Part shown: positions 1 through 8,341 of the stretch, piece after piece
How positions within the stretch are numbered: the first letter of the stretch is position 1
How the letters are laid out: the number at the start of each line of letters is the position of its first letter
Assembly: GCA_026692905.1 (NCBI GenBank)
Contig: JAPLNL010000116.1
Span: 1-58,165 of the forward strand
Direction of reading: 5' to 3'
Origin: Planctomycetota bacterium
GTDB lineage: Bacteria > Planctomycetota > Planctomycetia > Pirellulales > Pirellulaceae
Length of the DNA: 58,165 bases
The notes under the pieces: generated by a model
What the model saw: the letters and a program-made list of their open reading frames with translations, nothing else
What the model was told of the DNA's origin: nothing
The model's database searches: none
Program-made: the position numbers and the translations under genes

Positions 1-226
1 GTCAGTTGCAGCATACGCCCGACGTAGCTGCGGTCGACGCCTTGCTCTTTGGCGATGTCCTCGAGGTCTTCGAATTGCCCCGATTCCAGTTGCTCCTGCC
101 ATGCGTACGCTTTGGCCAGGGCAGTCAGCAGCGCGTTGTTCTGGACCGCAGCTTCATTGGAATCCGATTCGATACTGTCAGCCAAGATCATCTGCCGGCC
201 ATTGCGGCGATAGAACCTCACGGGAA
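1..226 (-). pseudogene. Fragment of recombinase-associated HTH protein, open at window edge
   Basis: The reverse strand from about 226 down to 1 reads without a stop. It gives a short basic stretch (VRFYRRNGRQ), then MILADS, then a helical segment ALAKAYAWQEQLESGQF followed by IAKEQGVDRSYVGRMLQL. The last part has the look of the helix-turn-helix found in small proteins encoded beside serine recombinases in planctomycetes and proteobacteria, which I know from memory. There is no start codon in this frame that fits: the reading runs straight into the DUF1156 remnant in another frame near 226-235. I read it as the 3' half of a gene joined by deletion to unrelated DNA. The 3' end lies beyond the window, so its integrity there is unknown. 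Confidence 0.5.
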
Positions 227-675
227 CGGAAACCACAAGCGGTTGCGTAGAGAATGCATGCTCCGATCGGTGCATCGTCTATTCCGAAGTATCGCCGATG
301 AAGTAAATAGTACGCAGTCACTTCGTCCAGGCGATCAGCTGCGGCCATGTCTGCACCCTGCTCACCAGTTAGTACTTGGCCGACGACGTAGTCCACAACC
401 ATTCGCCGAACGTGATTGAGGAACTCACCAACACCCATTGTTGAGTTCGGTTCGCTCGCTTTTCGAACAACAGGGTGTTTGCTATACGCCTCCATCGCCG
501 GGCCTGTTGCAGCCCAAACGAAGTCGGGGCCGCGAATCCCTGCATCCCAAAACCCTTGTAACTTAATAGCGATGTTGGCACGCATTTCTTCAAGAACGAT
601 GTTGTCCCACCCCGGTCGGGCCGTTGCTGCACGTTTCTTGCAGATAAGCCAAACGCTCGACGCTAAGGATGACCG
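178..675 (-). pseudogene. DUF1156 DNA methylase C-terminal fragment
   Basis: The frame gives LASSVWLICKKR, then WDNIVLEEMRANIAIKLQGF, GPDFVWAATGPAMEAYSKHP, then DRLDEVTAYYLLHRR and DDAPIGACILYATACG. I recognise this as the C-terminal part of DUF1156 proteins, very large DNA adenine methylase-like proteins found in defence-type islands. The full protein is usually around 900 residues or more; only about 150 remain. A TGA in the same frame at 676-678 closes it upstream, and after ATACG the frame drifts into sequence unlike the family until a stop at 178. The catalytic N-terminal part is absent, so this cannot be a working methylase. Confidence 0.65.
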
Positions 676-843
676 TCACGTTGAATCCGGAAGTTCAGTT
701 TTCGGGAGATGTTTTTGCCGACCTCGAAGGAGATCCATGAAATGCATCACGAGGCACATGACGAATGCTTCATCGCCAATTCGGTCAAGACCGAAGTCCG
801 CTGCGTTCCGGTCATGCTGGCTCACTAGTTTTTTGGAAGTCAT
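676..843 (-). CDS. Small ORF (55 aa) upstream of the DUF1156 remnant
   Basis: ATG at 843-841 is preceded by a GAGG-like ribosome-binding site about 9 bases upstream and the frame runs for 55 codons to TGA at 678-676. The product starts MTSKKLVSQHDRNAADFGLD and contains GDEAFVMCLVMHFMDLLRGR. I do not recognise it. It is in the same frame as the DUF1156 remnant and separated from it only by the TGA, so it could be a small gene or the leading part of another deletion chimera. Its composition looks protein-like, but the short length makes the call weak. Confidence 0.3.
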   Translation of the reverse strand: MTSKKLVSQHDRNAADFGLDRIGDEAFVMCLVMHFMDLLRGRQKHLPKTELPDST

Positions 844-928
844 TGGCATTTTCCTCGAACCTATCCGAAGGGACTAGCGTCTCCTCGATTGCCGCCCAAC
901 TCCTCTTTTTGAATCTTTGTCAAGTGCG

Positions 929-1552
929 ATGATCTTCTACGAAGAATATTCCGATGTCCCCAGGGAAATAATCCAACAATTCGTCACCGAGCAGCAGCTT
1001 GGCAGGCTAATCACGGCGAGCACGAGCAGCCAACCTCACATCGGACTGTACCCGTTTCAATTTCTTGGTTCGACCCTCGAGATGCACCTGAATCGTCAGG
1101 ATGAGCAATTGGCCGATTTGAGGGACAATCCGAAATGCGCCTTCGAAGTGGACGAGATGCTCGGCACCATCCCCTCGTATTGGATTCACCCATCCAACGC
1201 CGCGTTTGCGACAGCCTACTATCGAATCGTGATTTTTGAATGCGATGCCGCAATTTCCGAGGATCCGCAAATCATCGCGGAGCATCAACAGCGTCTGATG
1301 CAGCACTACCAGCCCGATGGCGGATATGAAGCATTGAACGCCCAACACGCCATGTACCACGGCTCACTCAATACGATCGCGGCGATTACTCTGACCATTC
1401 GCGAATGCAAGGTGAAGTGGAAGCTAGCCCAAAACCGCGACCGCGAAACCCGCGTTAAGATCATGCAGCACCTCCGGGATCGAGGTCAGGCCACCGACCG
1501 TCGAGCAGCCGACGCCCTGCAATGGACCCTGGATCACGAAGCCTCCAAGTGA
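929..1552 (+). CDS. PaiB-like FMN-binding negative transcriptional regulator
   Basis: The 207-residue product follows the PaiB/FMN-binding split-barrel pattern: an N-terminal MIFYEEYSDVPREIIQQF, then LGRLITASTSSQPHIGLYPF, a short segment on residual substrate binding (HLNRQDEQLADL), and the family-typical IPSYWIHP followed by YRIVIFECDA. In Bacillus, PaiB acts with PaiA in control of sporulation and protease genes; family members are thought to bind FMN. The length is normal. I chose ATG at 929 because family members begin MY/MI plus an aromatic residue; a TTG at 917 would add four residues. It is codirectional with the cupin that follows 67 bases downstream. The role in this organism is unknown. 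Confidence 0.8.
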   Translation: MIFYEEYSDVPREIIQQFVTEQQLGRLITASTSSQPHIGLYPFQFLGSTLEMHLNRQDEQLADLRDNPKCAFEVDEMLGTIPSYWIHPSNAAFATAYYRIVIFECDAAISEDPQIIAEHQQRLMQHYQPDGGYEALNAQHAMYHGSLNTIAAITLTIRECKVKWKLAQNRDRETRVKIMQHLRDRGQATDRRAADALQWTLDHEASK

Positions 1553-1619
1553 CGTTGCTACCAGAACTGCGCCGGACATTACCAAATAATTCACCAACAC
1601 CCAACAGCGAGCTACCCAC

Positions 1620-1949
1620 TTGAACATCCACGATATTCCCTTCGGCGTTACGGACTGGTCGGCGATCCCCAAAACTGTGCATCCCGGCGAGACGGGCACC
1701 GCTTTCTGGCAGACATGCCAATTCGGACCGATTCGAGTCCGTATGGTCGAGTACACGCCGAACTATCTCGCCGACCATTGTTGCGTCAAAGGGCACATCC
1801 TGCTGTGCATCGAGGGGGAACTGCTCACAGAGCTACAGGATGGGCGTGTCTTCACATTGCGACCCGGTATGAGTTACCAGGTTTCGGATCAAGGCGAGCC
1901 TCATCGATCCAGGACGGTGACGGGGGCAAAGCTGTTCATCGTCGACTGA
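1620..1949 (+). CDS. DHCW-motif cupin fold protein
   Basis: This 109-residue protein begins at a TTG (MNIHDIPFGVTDWS) and carries HPGETGTAFWQTCQFGPIRV, YLADHCCVKGHILLCIEGEL and LRPGMSYQVSDQGEPH. That order matches the small single-domain cupins named for a DHCW motif; here the motif reads DHCC, a change at the last position. Cupins of this kind hold a metal through the H/C cluster, with a further His in the second half (EPHRS). Substrate is unknown. It sits between the PaiB-like gene and the GNAT/GGT chimera on the same strand, perhaps as part of a former operon. Confidence 0.75.
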   Translation: MNIHDIPFGVTDWSAIPKTVHPGETGTAFWQTCQFGPIRVRMVEYTPNYLADHCCVKGHILLCIEGELLTELQDGRVFTLRPGMSYQVSDQGEPHRSRTVTGAKLFIVD

Positions 1950-1990
1950 GAGTTCAATGATTTTCTTTTTTCGACACAAGGTGCGGTTCC

Positions 1991-3409
1991 ATGCACTCTG
2001 ATTTTGAACAGATGCGGGATGAGTATTCGATTTCCTGCAATCCCGGCAAACTCGACTTAAGCGTCGTGCATGGGTTTCTGTCGACGTCTTACTGGTCGCG
2101 CGGACTTCCTCTCGACGTGTTGCGGCGCGCGATTGCTGGCTCGCTGTGTTTTGGGCTCTACCATGGCAATGCTCAAGTTGGCTTTGCCCGTGTGATTACC
2201 GACAAAGCGACGTTTGCGTACCTTTGCGATGTCTTTGTGCTCGAGGCGTACCGCGGAAAGAAGCTATCGCGATGGTTGATGGAGGCGATCGTCATCGCAT
2301 CCTACAACCGCGAAGCTCGTGATGCTGGCAAGCAGATCCTTGAGGAGGGAGGCAATGCGTTCGATGCGTTCGTCGCTGCAACCTTGGTCGAATACGTGGT
2401 CGCGCCCGGCGTGACGAGCCTGGCTGGTCCACTGAACGCACTCGTGTATCACCAGAAAATCAACGAGAAACTTTACCTCGACGCGGAATTGAATCATGTC
2501 GCGGATCCCGAGGGGATGTGGTCCGAAGGAGAGGTCGGGGGGAAGGGAGTCATGGTGCCCGGAGCGCTGCACGGGCTGGAATCGATTCATCAGCGGTATG
2601 GCAAGCTCCCTTGGGCCCGACTGGTACAGCCCGCGATCGCACTGGCACGCGATGGTTTTCCCATCGATCCGATCTATTCTGCAACCATCGAGTACCGAGC
2701 TGAGACGCTGAAATCCACCCCTTATGGAACGAAAACATTCTTCAAAAATGGCAAGCCGCTGCAGTCCGGAGAGAGACTCGTGCAGCCGGAGTTGGCCGTG
2801 TTCTTGGAGGAGGTGGCTCAACGTGGCTCGGCCGCTATGTACCGCGGCGCGTGGGGAGAACGCTGCGTCGAAACGGTCCGGTCGCGAGGGGGGCGAATGG
2901 AACTGCAAGATCTTCACAACTATCGATCCCGATGGCTCTCACCGCGGCATATTCGCTATCGAGATTGCGATGTGTACGGCGCTTCGGGCCGATCGTTTGG
3001 GGGGGCATGGTCGCTGCTGGTATTTCGAGATGGACGCCTGAAGATCGTATCTGGGACGTTCAACTCGTCGCTCTTGGAGGGAGGTTTTCAACTCCTGGTC
3101 AATGCAATCGATTTCAAGCTACCGGCAAAGCAAGCTGCCAGCCTGCCGCGGTTTGGTACGTTTTCGTTCGACGAAGAAAAACCTGAATCCAGTTCGGGTA
3201 GAATGTGGCTGGATCTGTCGGTTTCGAAAGAAATCGTTGATCAGCTTGCGGAACGCGGCTTGGAGTTCGAACAGCAGAGTTCGTTTGTCGACACCGGAAG
3301 CGGCGCGATCGCTATCCTCGCTGACGACGGATCGGTGGACGCGGCCTTGTTGCCCTTGGTAGGACATGAACAGGATGAGCCCACATTTATGGACGGAAGA
3401 CGTGAATAG
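1991..3409 (+). pseudogene. GNAT N-terminus fused to catalytically dead gamma-glutamyltransferase
   Basis: The ORF of 472 codons has no stop but is a patchwork. Residues 1-95 look like a GNAT acetyltransferase (VHGFLSTSYWSRGLPLDVL, VGFARVITDKATFAYLCDVF, AYRGKKLSRWLMEAIV) cut before its last helix and strand. From about residue 102 it is gamma-glutamyltransferase (AGKQILEEGGNAFDAFVAAT, GGKGVMVPGALHGLESIHQR, PWARLVQPAIALARDGFPI). The signal peptide and first strand are gone. Near residue 333 the sequence jumps from the end of the large subunit to LLVFRDGRLKIVSGTFNSSL, which belongs late in the small subunit. About 150 residues are therefore missing, including the TTH nucleophile threonine and its autocleavage site. 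Enzyme activity is not expected. Confidence 0.75.
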
Positions 3410-3423
3410 AAGGGGAACGCAAG

Positions 3424-4221
3424 ATGAGTAGGGTCCGAATCGCTCTCGCAAATCTACCTGTGCCTGCAACAAGGGAGGCGTCGCTGCAATCGGCGACCTC
3501 CGCAGTGGCGGAGGCTGGAGAGAAAAACGTTCAGCTCATCTGCTTTCCGGAATGCTTCATTCCAGGGTATCGCTGGCCGGGTACGACGGCACTGGCTCCG
3601 GATCCCGAGTTTCTGGAGCGAGCGTGGGCCGAGGTTGCGCAATCCGCACGGGCGGCGGGCGTCTCGGTCGTCTTAGGGACCGAACGTGTGACCGATCAAG
3701 GTTTGCAGATTACAGCACTCGTCATCAACTCGGACGGATCGATCGCTGGATGGCAGGACAAAGGGCAGCTCGATCCCGGCGAGGAAAGCGTGTATCCGGC
3801 ATTCGGTCATGAACGCCGGGTCTTTCATGCGGGGCCACTCACCTTTGGTATCGTAATCTGTCATGAAGGCTGGCGCTATCCGGAGACGGTGCGTTGGGCA
3901 GCGCGTCGAGGGGCTCAAATCGTCTTTCATCCGCACGCGAATGTGGCCGAGCCTGCGAGTTACCGTCCAACGACATTTGCCGATCCCGCTAACAGTTTTC
4001 ATGAAAAGGCGGTCCTGTGCCGTGCGGCGGAAAACACGATCTACTTCGCGTCGGTGAACTGCGCCAGTAAGGGCTCTGGAACCACATCCGCGATCGCAAA
4101 TCCAGACGGTACCTTGCACAGCTTTCAACCCTATGGGCAAGCGGGATTGCTCGTGGCGGACCTGGATCTCGACCTGGCCACGGGTTTGCTCGCCTCGCGC
4201 TGCCGTTTTTCTCCGCTGTAG
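3424..4221 (+). CDS. Carbon-nitrogen hydrolase (nitrilase superfamily)
   Basis: All three catalytic positions of the nitrilase fold are present in this 265-residue protein: Glu43 in CFPECFIPGY, Lys113 in WQDKGQLDPGEE and Cys146 in VICHEGWRYPE. Length fits a complete single-domain member. The family hydrolyses or condenses amide or nitrile bonds; the exact substrate cannot be read from sequence. The start ATG has AGGGGA about 8 bases upstream, and it follows the GNAT/GGT remnant by 14 bases, which suggests that the two were once cotranscribed. No signal peptide is seen, so the enzyme is probably cytoplasmic. Confidence 0.85.
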   Translation: MSRVRIALANLPVPATREASLQSATSAVAEAGEKNVQLICFPECFIPGYRWPGTTALAPDPEFLERAWAEVAQSARAAGVSVVLGTERVTDQGLQITALVINSDGSIAGWQDKGQLDPGEESVYPAFGHERRVFHAGPLTFGIVICHEGWRYPETVRWAARRGAQIVFHPHANVAEPASYRPTTFADPANSFHEKAVLCRAAENTIYFASVNCASKGSGTTSAIANPDGTLHSFQPYGQAGLLVADLDLDLATGLLASRCRFSPL

Positions 4222-4361
4222 AGTATGATAATGCAATGAAGTTCCAGGAACTCAAGTCGTTCATGAGCCAAAGCGCCCACCGGGTCGGAAGCCGATAAAA
4301 AGGTAGAGGACAAGGCTCCAAAAGGGGCCAAAGCGTCGGGGACCATCTCATCAACCAAAAT

Positions 4362-4415
4362 TGGCCCCTTTAGAAGCGCTCAAAGGTGGCCCCTTTTAAA
4401 GCGCCCACTGACACC
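4362..4415 (-). mobile_element. Possible solo end of an IS21-like element
   Basis: Two imperfect direct repeats (TGGCCCCTTTAGAAGCGCTC and TGGCCCCTTTTAAAGCGCCC) stand 5 bases apart and are followed by ACTGACA. On the reverse strand this begins TGTCAGTGGGCGC. IS21-type elements end in TGT and carry repeated 20-base transposase sites inside the end, so this fits a solo terminus. No istA or istB gene and no second end were found. Confidence 0.35.
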
Positions 4416-4534
4416 GAAAAAGAGCCTTTCGGCTGGGTCGCGTTCGAATCAAGACATGATCCAATCTTGGCACCGTTGCGAGTCCACGAAGCCGCCTCCA
4501 TTAACTTGGTCACCGCAACGTGACCATTCCGCTC

Positions 4535-4564
4535 AAGACCCGCTGGTTCATCCCAGCGGGTCTT
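4535..4564. terminator. Hairpin, perfect 12-bp stem
   Basis: AAGACCCGCTGG pairs perfectly with CCAGCGGGTCTT around a 6-base loop (TTCATC). The right arm is followed by TGCGTTTCT, a weak T-rich tail on the + strand. It could terminate transcription, but no intact gene lies just upstream, so its purpose here is uncertain. Confidence 0.5.
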
Positions 4565-5291
4565 TGCGTTTCTACCCAATAAATCTAAGGGTTTTGCGAT
4601 TCGTCGAGCTTCTCCGCTACACAAACCACGGGCCACCCAAAAAGGCTCAAATCGGGGCCAAAGGCTCTAAACCACGGGACGACCCCCAAACACGTCCCGT
4701 GCTCAGAAACCCTGCAAAACACGGCACTTTCGTGATTTCCAACCAGCGTGAGGTTTTAGCGAAAAGCGCCAGTGGCAGTGACATGAAAAACCTGACCATC
4801 GCGTCCCGCGGTGATGAGCAGATTCCCAAGTGGCGAGTGCATGTTGCGTTCTTCTTACGCTGTTCTTACGAGCTGTTCCGCTGCTACGATGTCGCCCAAA
4901 GAAGCATCGGACCTGGAAACAACTGATCCTCGTCGGAAATACACCATAAGTACACCCCAAGGTTGGGAGTACTGAATCGCGAGATGCGGTCTGGTCGCTG
5001 GTTTTTCGAGTGCTCATCCGAGGGGTGCCCCTTTCGACTTGCGTACTATTACGCGAACTGTCAGCTTCGCCGTGCGTCGATTGAGACGGTTTTGATAAAC
5101 CCAGAACAAACAACTCGCACCGGTTTGGGTGACCGGAGCGACTTGGTGCTACAAATTCGGCCTTCAAGTCTTGTCGCAAGACGAGCTACGACAACAATTT
5201 GGCCCGTAACAAATTTGGCTCGCAACAGCTTATTTCGTTTCTATCCAGTAGTAAGGTTCAGTTCCAGAAAAACGGGAACAAACCAATAAAC

Positions 5292-6038
5292 CTATTTGTC
5301 AGTAAATGGACGCAACGCGAGTTTTGTCTGGTGCTCTTGGAATTTCTCGCCACTCGTATTCCGCCCCTGAAAATAGTCTTTTTGCCACCCAGACTGCACC
5401 GCGTCAGGTTTTCGTGCTTCGAGGTCTTTCAGGAATTCTCCCCGACCTAACTGCCAACAATTGTATTCTTCGCTTAGAGGTTGGTTGTTTTCCAAAGACT
5501 CGAATCGAGGTTCAAGATTTTCCGCGAGAGTTCTTGGGATAGGGACGAGCATACAACAAGGCTCGCCATCCTTGAAATGTATCCACTGTCCAACTCGAGT
5601 AAGCTTCCAATTCATCGTGAATGTCGATATGGACCAGTCCGTTTCAACAATGCCCTCCAGAGGATGGATCCCGTCTTTGACCCAATTGGACGGCCCCTTC
5701 ACCCAAAGATTGATCCCCTTTGGAGTTCGAAACAAAACGGGAAACGTAAAAGTAATGACCCCAGAGCCGAAAATGCTCTGAACTGAATTTGCGGCTTGCT
5801 CCCCATCGATCTCAATCTTGATATCGGTTTTTTTGTCTCCGCCGAACCAATATACGCGAATATCTCCTAACGTTCGCAGTATCCAACCAGACTGATTTGC
5901 AAGCACCATTGGTAAACATCGATAAGCAAATCGAAAGTCAGTGTTATCCATCCACTCTCGTGCAATTGGCGATGGTTCCAATCTGGTCACAGCATTGGGA
6001 TAAATGTTGTAAGCAATGAACTCGTTTTCATTGGACAT
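5292..6038 (-). CDS. DUF6065 family protein
   Basis: The 248-residue product has the run I associate with DUF6065: AREWMDNTDFRFAYRCLPMV, LANQSGWILRTLGDIRVYWF, then WVKGPSNWVKDGIHPLEGIV and ETDWSISTFTMNWKLTR. The family has no assigned reaction; members occur singly and near biosynthetic genes. No signal peptide or membrane segment is visible. It stands alone, with 264 bases to the transposase remnant and over 1 kb of empty DNA on the other side, so the context gives no clue. Start ATG at 6038 is reasonable, though no strong ribosome-binding site is seen. Confidence 0.7.
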   Translation of the reverse strand: MSNENEFIAYNIYPNAVTRLEPSPIAREWMDNTDFRFAYRCLPMVLANQSGWILRTLGDIRVYWFGGDKKTDIKIEIDGEQAANSVQSIFGSGVITFTFPVLFRTPKGINLWVKGPSNWVKDGIHPLEGIVETDWSISTFTMNWKLTRVGQWIHFKDGEPCCMLVPIPRTLAENLEPRFESLENNQPLSEEYNCWQLGRGEFLKDLEARKPDAVQSGWQKDYFQGRNTSGEKFQEHQTKLALRPFTDK

Positions 6039-6302
6039 ATCGATTCCGTTTTGGATAGAGGCTAGTCATGATTCGACCGAACAAAACATGATTCTATCCA
6101 CGATGATCCGGGACGACGAAGGCTTGCCGAAAATAGTCCAACACGTCAGAGGCCAACCCCAATTCCCACGGCGGTCTGCCCCGTTAGTGCAGACGGGCTT
6201 CGAAGCATATATTGCCCCAGACGCACTTTTGCTTGGCCCAATAACGAACGAGGTCCTTACGTCCAAGTTCTCAACAGTGTCAAACGATTGTCTCAAACGT
6301 TT

Positions 6303-7325
6303 TCAACCCACATTGGCAAGATGCCGCACGCTTAACTTGCTTGCCAACTCCCGCAACCTGTCTCGACTCGCAGCCAGAAACCTCCCAAGCAACCGACCAC
6401 CAACCAACTTGGTCATCCGAACGCCCCACGACTCCGGCGTGCAACCAAGCCTCGCGAAAACACCCGCAACCTCATTCGAAATCGCCACCTTCCCATTGCG
6501 CAACATCCGACCTGTATATTCAACCAACATCACATATTGCCCAAGCGTAAATCCACTGCTCATCCCCTCACGCAACGAACCAAGCCCTCGGCGATCCTCA
6601 ACCGGAACCAACCAAAGCTCATCCTCGAGCCCACCGCTAACCCGAGCCGCCGCCACACTCCCAAGCTCCGCAGCTTGCAAATCCTTAGCCCGACCTGCCG
6701 CAACCACATGTTCCACTCGAGCCTTCACCGAAGTATGCTCGCTCGCCTCGGGAGTCTCAGCAATCCCTGCCGCAACTGGATTCAAATCAATATAGGCACA
6801 CACCGTAAGAAGCGACTCGTCATCAAGAATCGCAATCGATTTGAAACGCCCCTCAAAGAAAGCGCCGGTGCATTTATCTTGCTTATTCGCAAGCCGAGCC
6901 AACGGTTCTTTAAGGCACTTCATAAACCAACCAAGCGACGTCAATCGCTTACGAGCACCAGCCACCCAATCCGCATTCGCAACCCGCGCCGCAACAAGCT
7001 CTTTTGAAACCTTCATCGGCTTGCGATCCGAACAGCGTGGCGGAAACAGTCGAAACCAACGCTCAACCACTTCCGAATCCGACCAAGCAATAGCTGTCTC
7101 AGGATCAATACGCAGCAACAAGTGCAAATGATTGTCCATCAGACTGAACCCGCCAACCGAAACGGCAAAGATCCTATCAAGTTCCTACAGCCGATTCTCG
7201 ATCCAGTCCTTACGCCCAGCCCCCGCGTCATCGCCCAAAAAATGCGCCCGGCGAACGCAGCGCGAAATACAGTGATACCAACGACTTACCGTCGCATCAA
7301 CAAGTCGGGAACGGGAAATAGTCAT
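6303..7325 (-). pseudogene. RAYT-like transposase with in-frame amber stop
   Basis: Reading from ATG at 7325 (AGGAG 8 bases upstream) gives MTISRSRLVDATVSRWYHC, then ISRCVRRAHFLGDDAGAGRK, a TAG at 7187-7185 (codon 47) and then, in the same frame, ELDRIFAVSVGGFSLMDNHL with HLHLLLRID. This is the Y1-transposase pattern with the HLH metal motif, followed by GAFFEGRFKSIAILDDES and YIDLNPVAAGIA. The whole frame is 340 codons. The TAG stands where CAG (Gln) would fit. Without suppression only 46 residues, or a product from an internal start at 7139, would be made. These transposases process REP hairpins. Confidence 0.7.
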
Positions 7326-7419
7326 AGCAAAGCTCCTGCACGAAGATACGATTCAACACGCAAATCTTACCAAAACGACCTCAGTCAATCGCTGTGCCTG
7401 TCCTTTTTTGCTTTTATTC

Positions 7420-7594
7420 AAGAAATGAGCCCGGCGAACGCAACGCGAAATACAGTGATACCAACGACTTACAGTCGCATCAACAAGTCGGAAACGGGAA
7501 ATAGTCACAGCAAACCTCCTGCAGGAAGAAACGATTCAGCACGAAATTCCACCAAAATCGACATCATTCTTCAATCGTTGTGCCTGTCCTTTTG
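7420..7594 (-). pseudogene. Truncated second copy of the RAYT 5' region
   Basis: This segment repeats 7237-7406 imperfectly. On the reverse strand, GTG at 7508-7506 starts TISRFRLVDATVSRWYHC and the frame continues to RRAHFL, where similarity stops. Base differences from the first copy are largely synonymous (for example GCG CAT TTT against GCT CAT TTC), with one Ser/Phe change. That suggests two related transposase genes diverged under selection before this one was cut. The rest of the gene is missing. Confidence 0.65.
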
Positions 7595-7611
7595 TCCTCC
7601 TTCTCCTTTCT

Positions 7612-8340
7612 TCACGGTTTCACGATTCGCTTGGCAATTTCTTTGGCATCGCTCGGCGAATAGCAACTAAGTTCAACAAAGATTCGCTGTTTGATTTCCG
7701 TCTTCGTTTTACGACCCCACAGTGACTCGCGCCGTCTCAATGCTTCGATGAATTTACTTCTACTTGGATCCGGCAAACGGTCGATCTCCTCAACGCGGTC
7801 AATCGCGCGATGCAATACCTCGCGCTGGAGCTCGACTAGGGATTCTTGAGGTCGCTCCACGATCCACTGTTCAAACTCATTTTCCTTGAAAACTGGAAGG
7901 AATGGACGGCGTCCTCGGTCATCTACAACGTCAATTGTGTTGATCGGTTCCATTAATATCATCATGGCCGCCCGTCGGCAAATCTCACGAACCGATATTA
8001 CCTCACCACTTATACCTGATCCATTTGGATATTTCAGACAAATGCAATACTCCTCGTTTTTACACTCAATCAACGATCGCCACACATTATCTGGTTTTTT
8101 TCCCGCGAGATCGGAAATCCCTTTTAGTAAAGCAACAATTCGCTGGTCTTCATCCCAATCATAGTCAGCTGGAAATAGCGGTGCACTACCTGCAGTCAAT
8201 TTAACAAGTGCTGGAGCTGGGTTCTTGTTCGTCAGATTTTGGATCAAGACTTCAGGGTTCTGAGTATGGGACATCTGGGCCGCAAACGCCGAAGATAAAC
8301 ACAGTTCTGCGAACAGAAAAAAACAACTTAATAAGTGCAT
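7612..8340 (-). CDS. Secreted protein next to Rhs gene, candidate immunity/partner
   Basis: ATG at 8340 begins MHLLSCFFLFAELCLSSAFA, a clear signal peptide with AFA-A cleavage. The mature part of about 220 residues is mixed and charged, with KGISDLAGKKPDNVWRSLIE, then EYCICLKYPNGSGISGEVIS, and a helical C-terminus (LQREVLHRAIDRVEEIDRLP). I do not recognise a family. The start lies one base past the stop of the Rhs gene (8342-8344), so the two are almost certainly one transcript. In Rhs loci the gene directly downstream commonly encodes immunity to the C-terminal toxin; a secreted inhibitor would suit a toxin exported by this same cell. That role is inference from position only. Confidence 0.6.
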   Translation of the reverse strand: MHLLSCFFLFAELCLSSAFAAQMSHTQNPEVLIQNLTNKNPAPALVKLTAGSAPLFPADYDWDEDQRIVALLKGISDLAGKKPDNVWRSLIECKNEEYCICLKYPNGSGISGEVISVREICRRAAMMILMEPINTIDVVDDRGRRPFLPVFKENEFEQWIVERPQESLVELQREVLHRAIDRVEEIDRLPDPSRSKFIEALRRRESLWGRKTKTEIKQRIFVELSCYSPSDAKEIAKRIVKP

Positions 8341-8341
8341 T

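Larger units (their letters stand above)
4222..5291. other. 1.07 kb without a convincing gene
   Basis: Neither strand gives a family I recognise. Open frames here are short and of odd composition. A likely relic IS end (4362-4415) and a strong hairpin (4535-4564) are the only structures seen. The stretch reads like eroded mobile-element DNA. Confidence 0.5.

Noticed and set aside
416-877. 153-codon + strand ORF
   Set aside because: It is the complement of the DUF1156 remnant and the small ORF; its composition is not protein-like.
4441-4534. Possible tRNA gene before the strong hairpin at 4535, suggested by a GTTCGAATC-like stretch
   Set aside because: The bases flanking GTTCGAATC do not pair as a T-stem and no acceptor or anticodon stems could be drawn.
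4647-4829. Reverse frame ending SRGLEPLAPI, reminiscent of false ORFs beside integrase genes
   Set aside because: Too short, no catalytic residues, and the pattern is a known annotation artefact.
6066-6296. 76-codon reverse ORF between the transposase and DUF6065 genes
   Set aside because: No family features and no ribosome-binding site; probably the eroded flank of the transposase.
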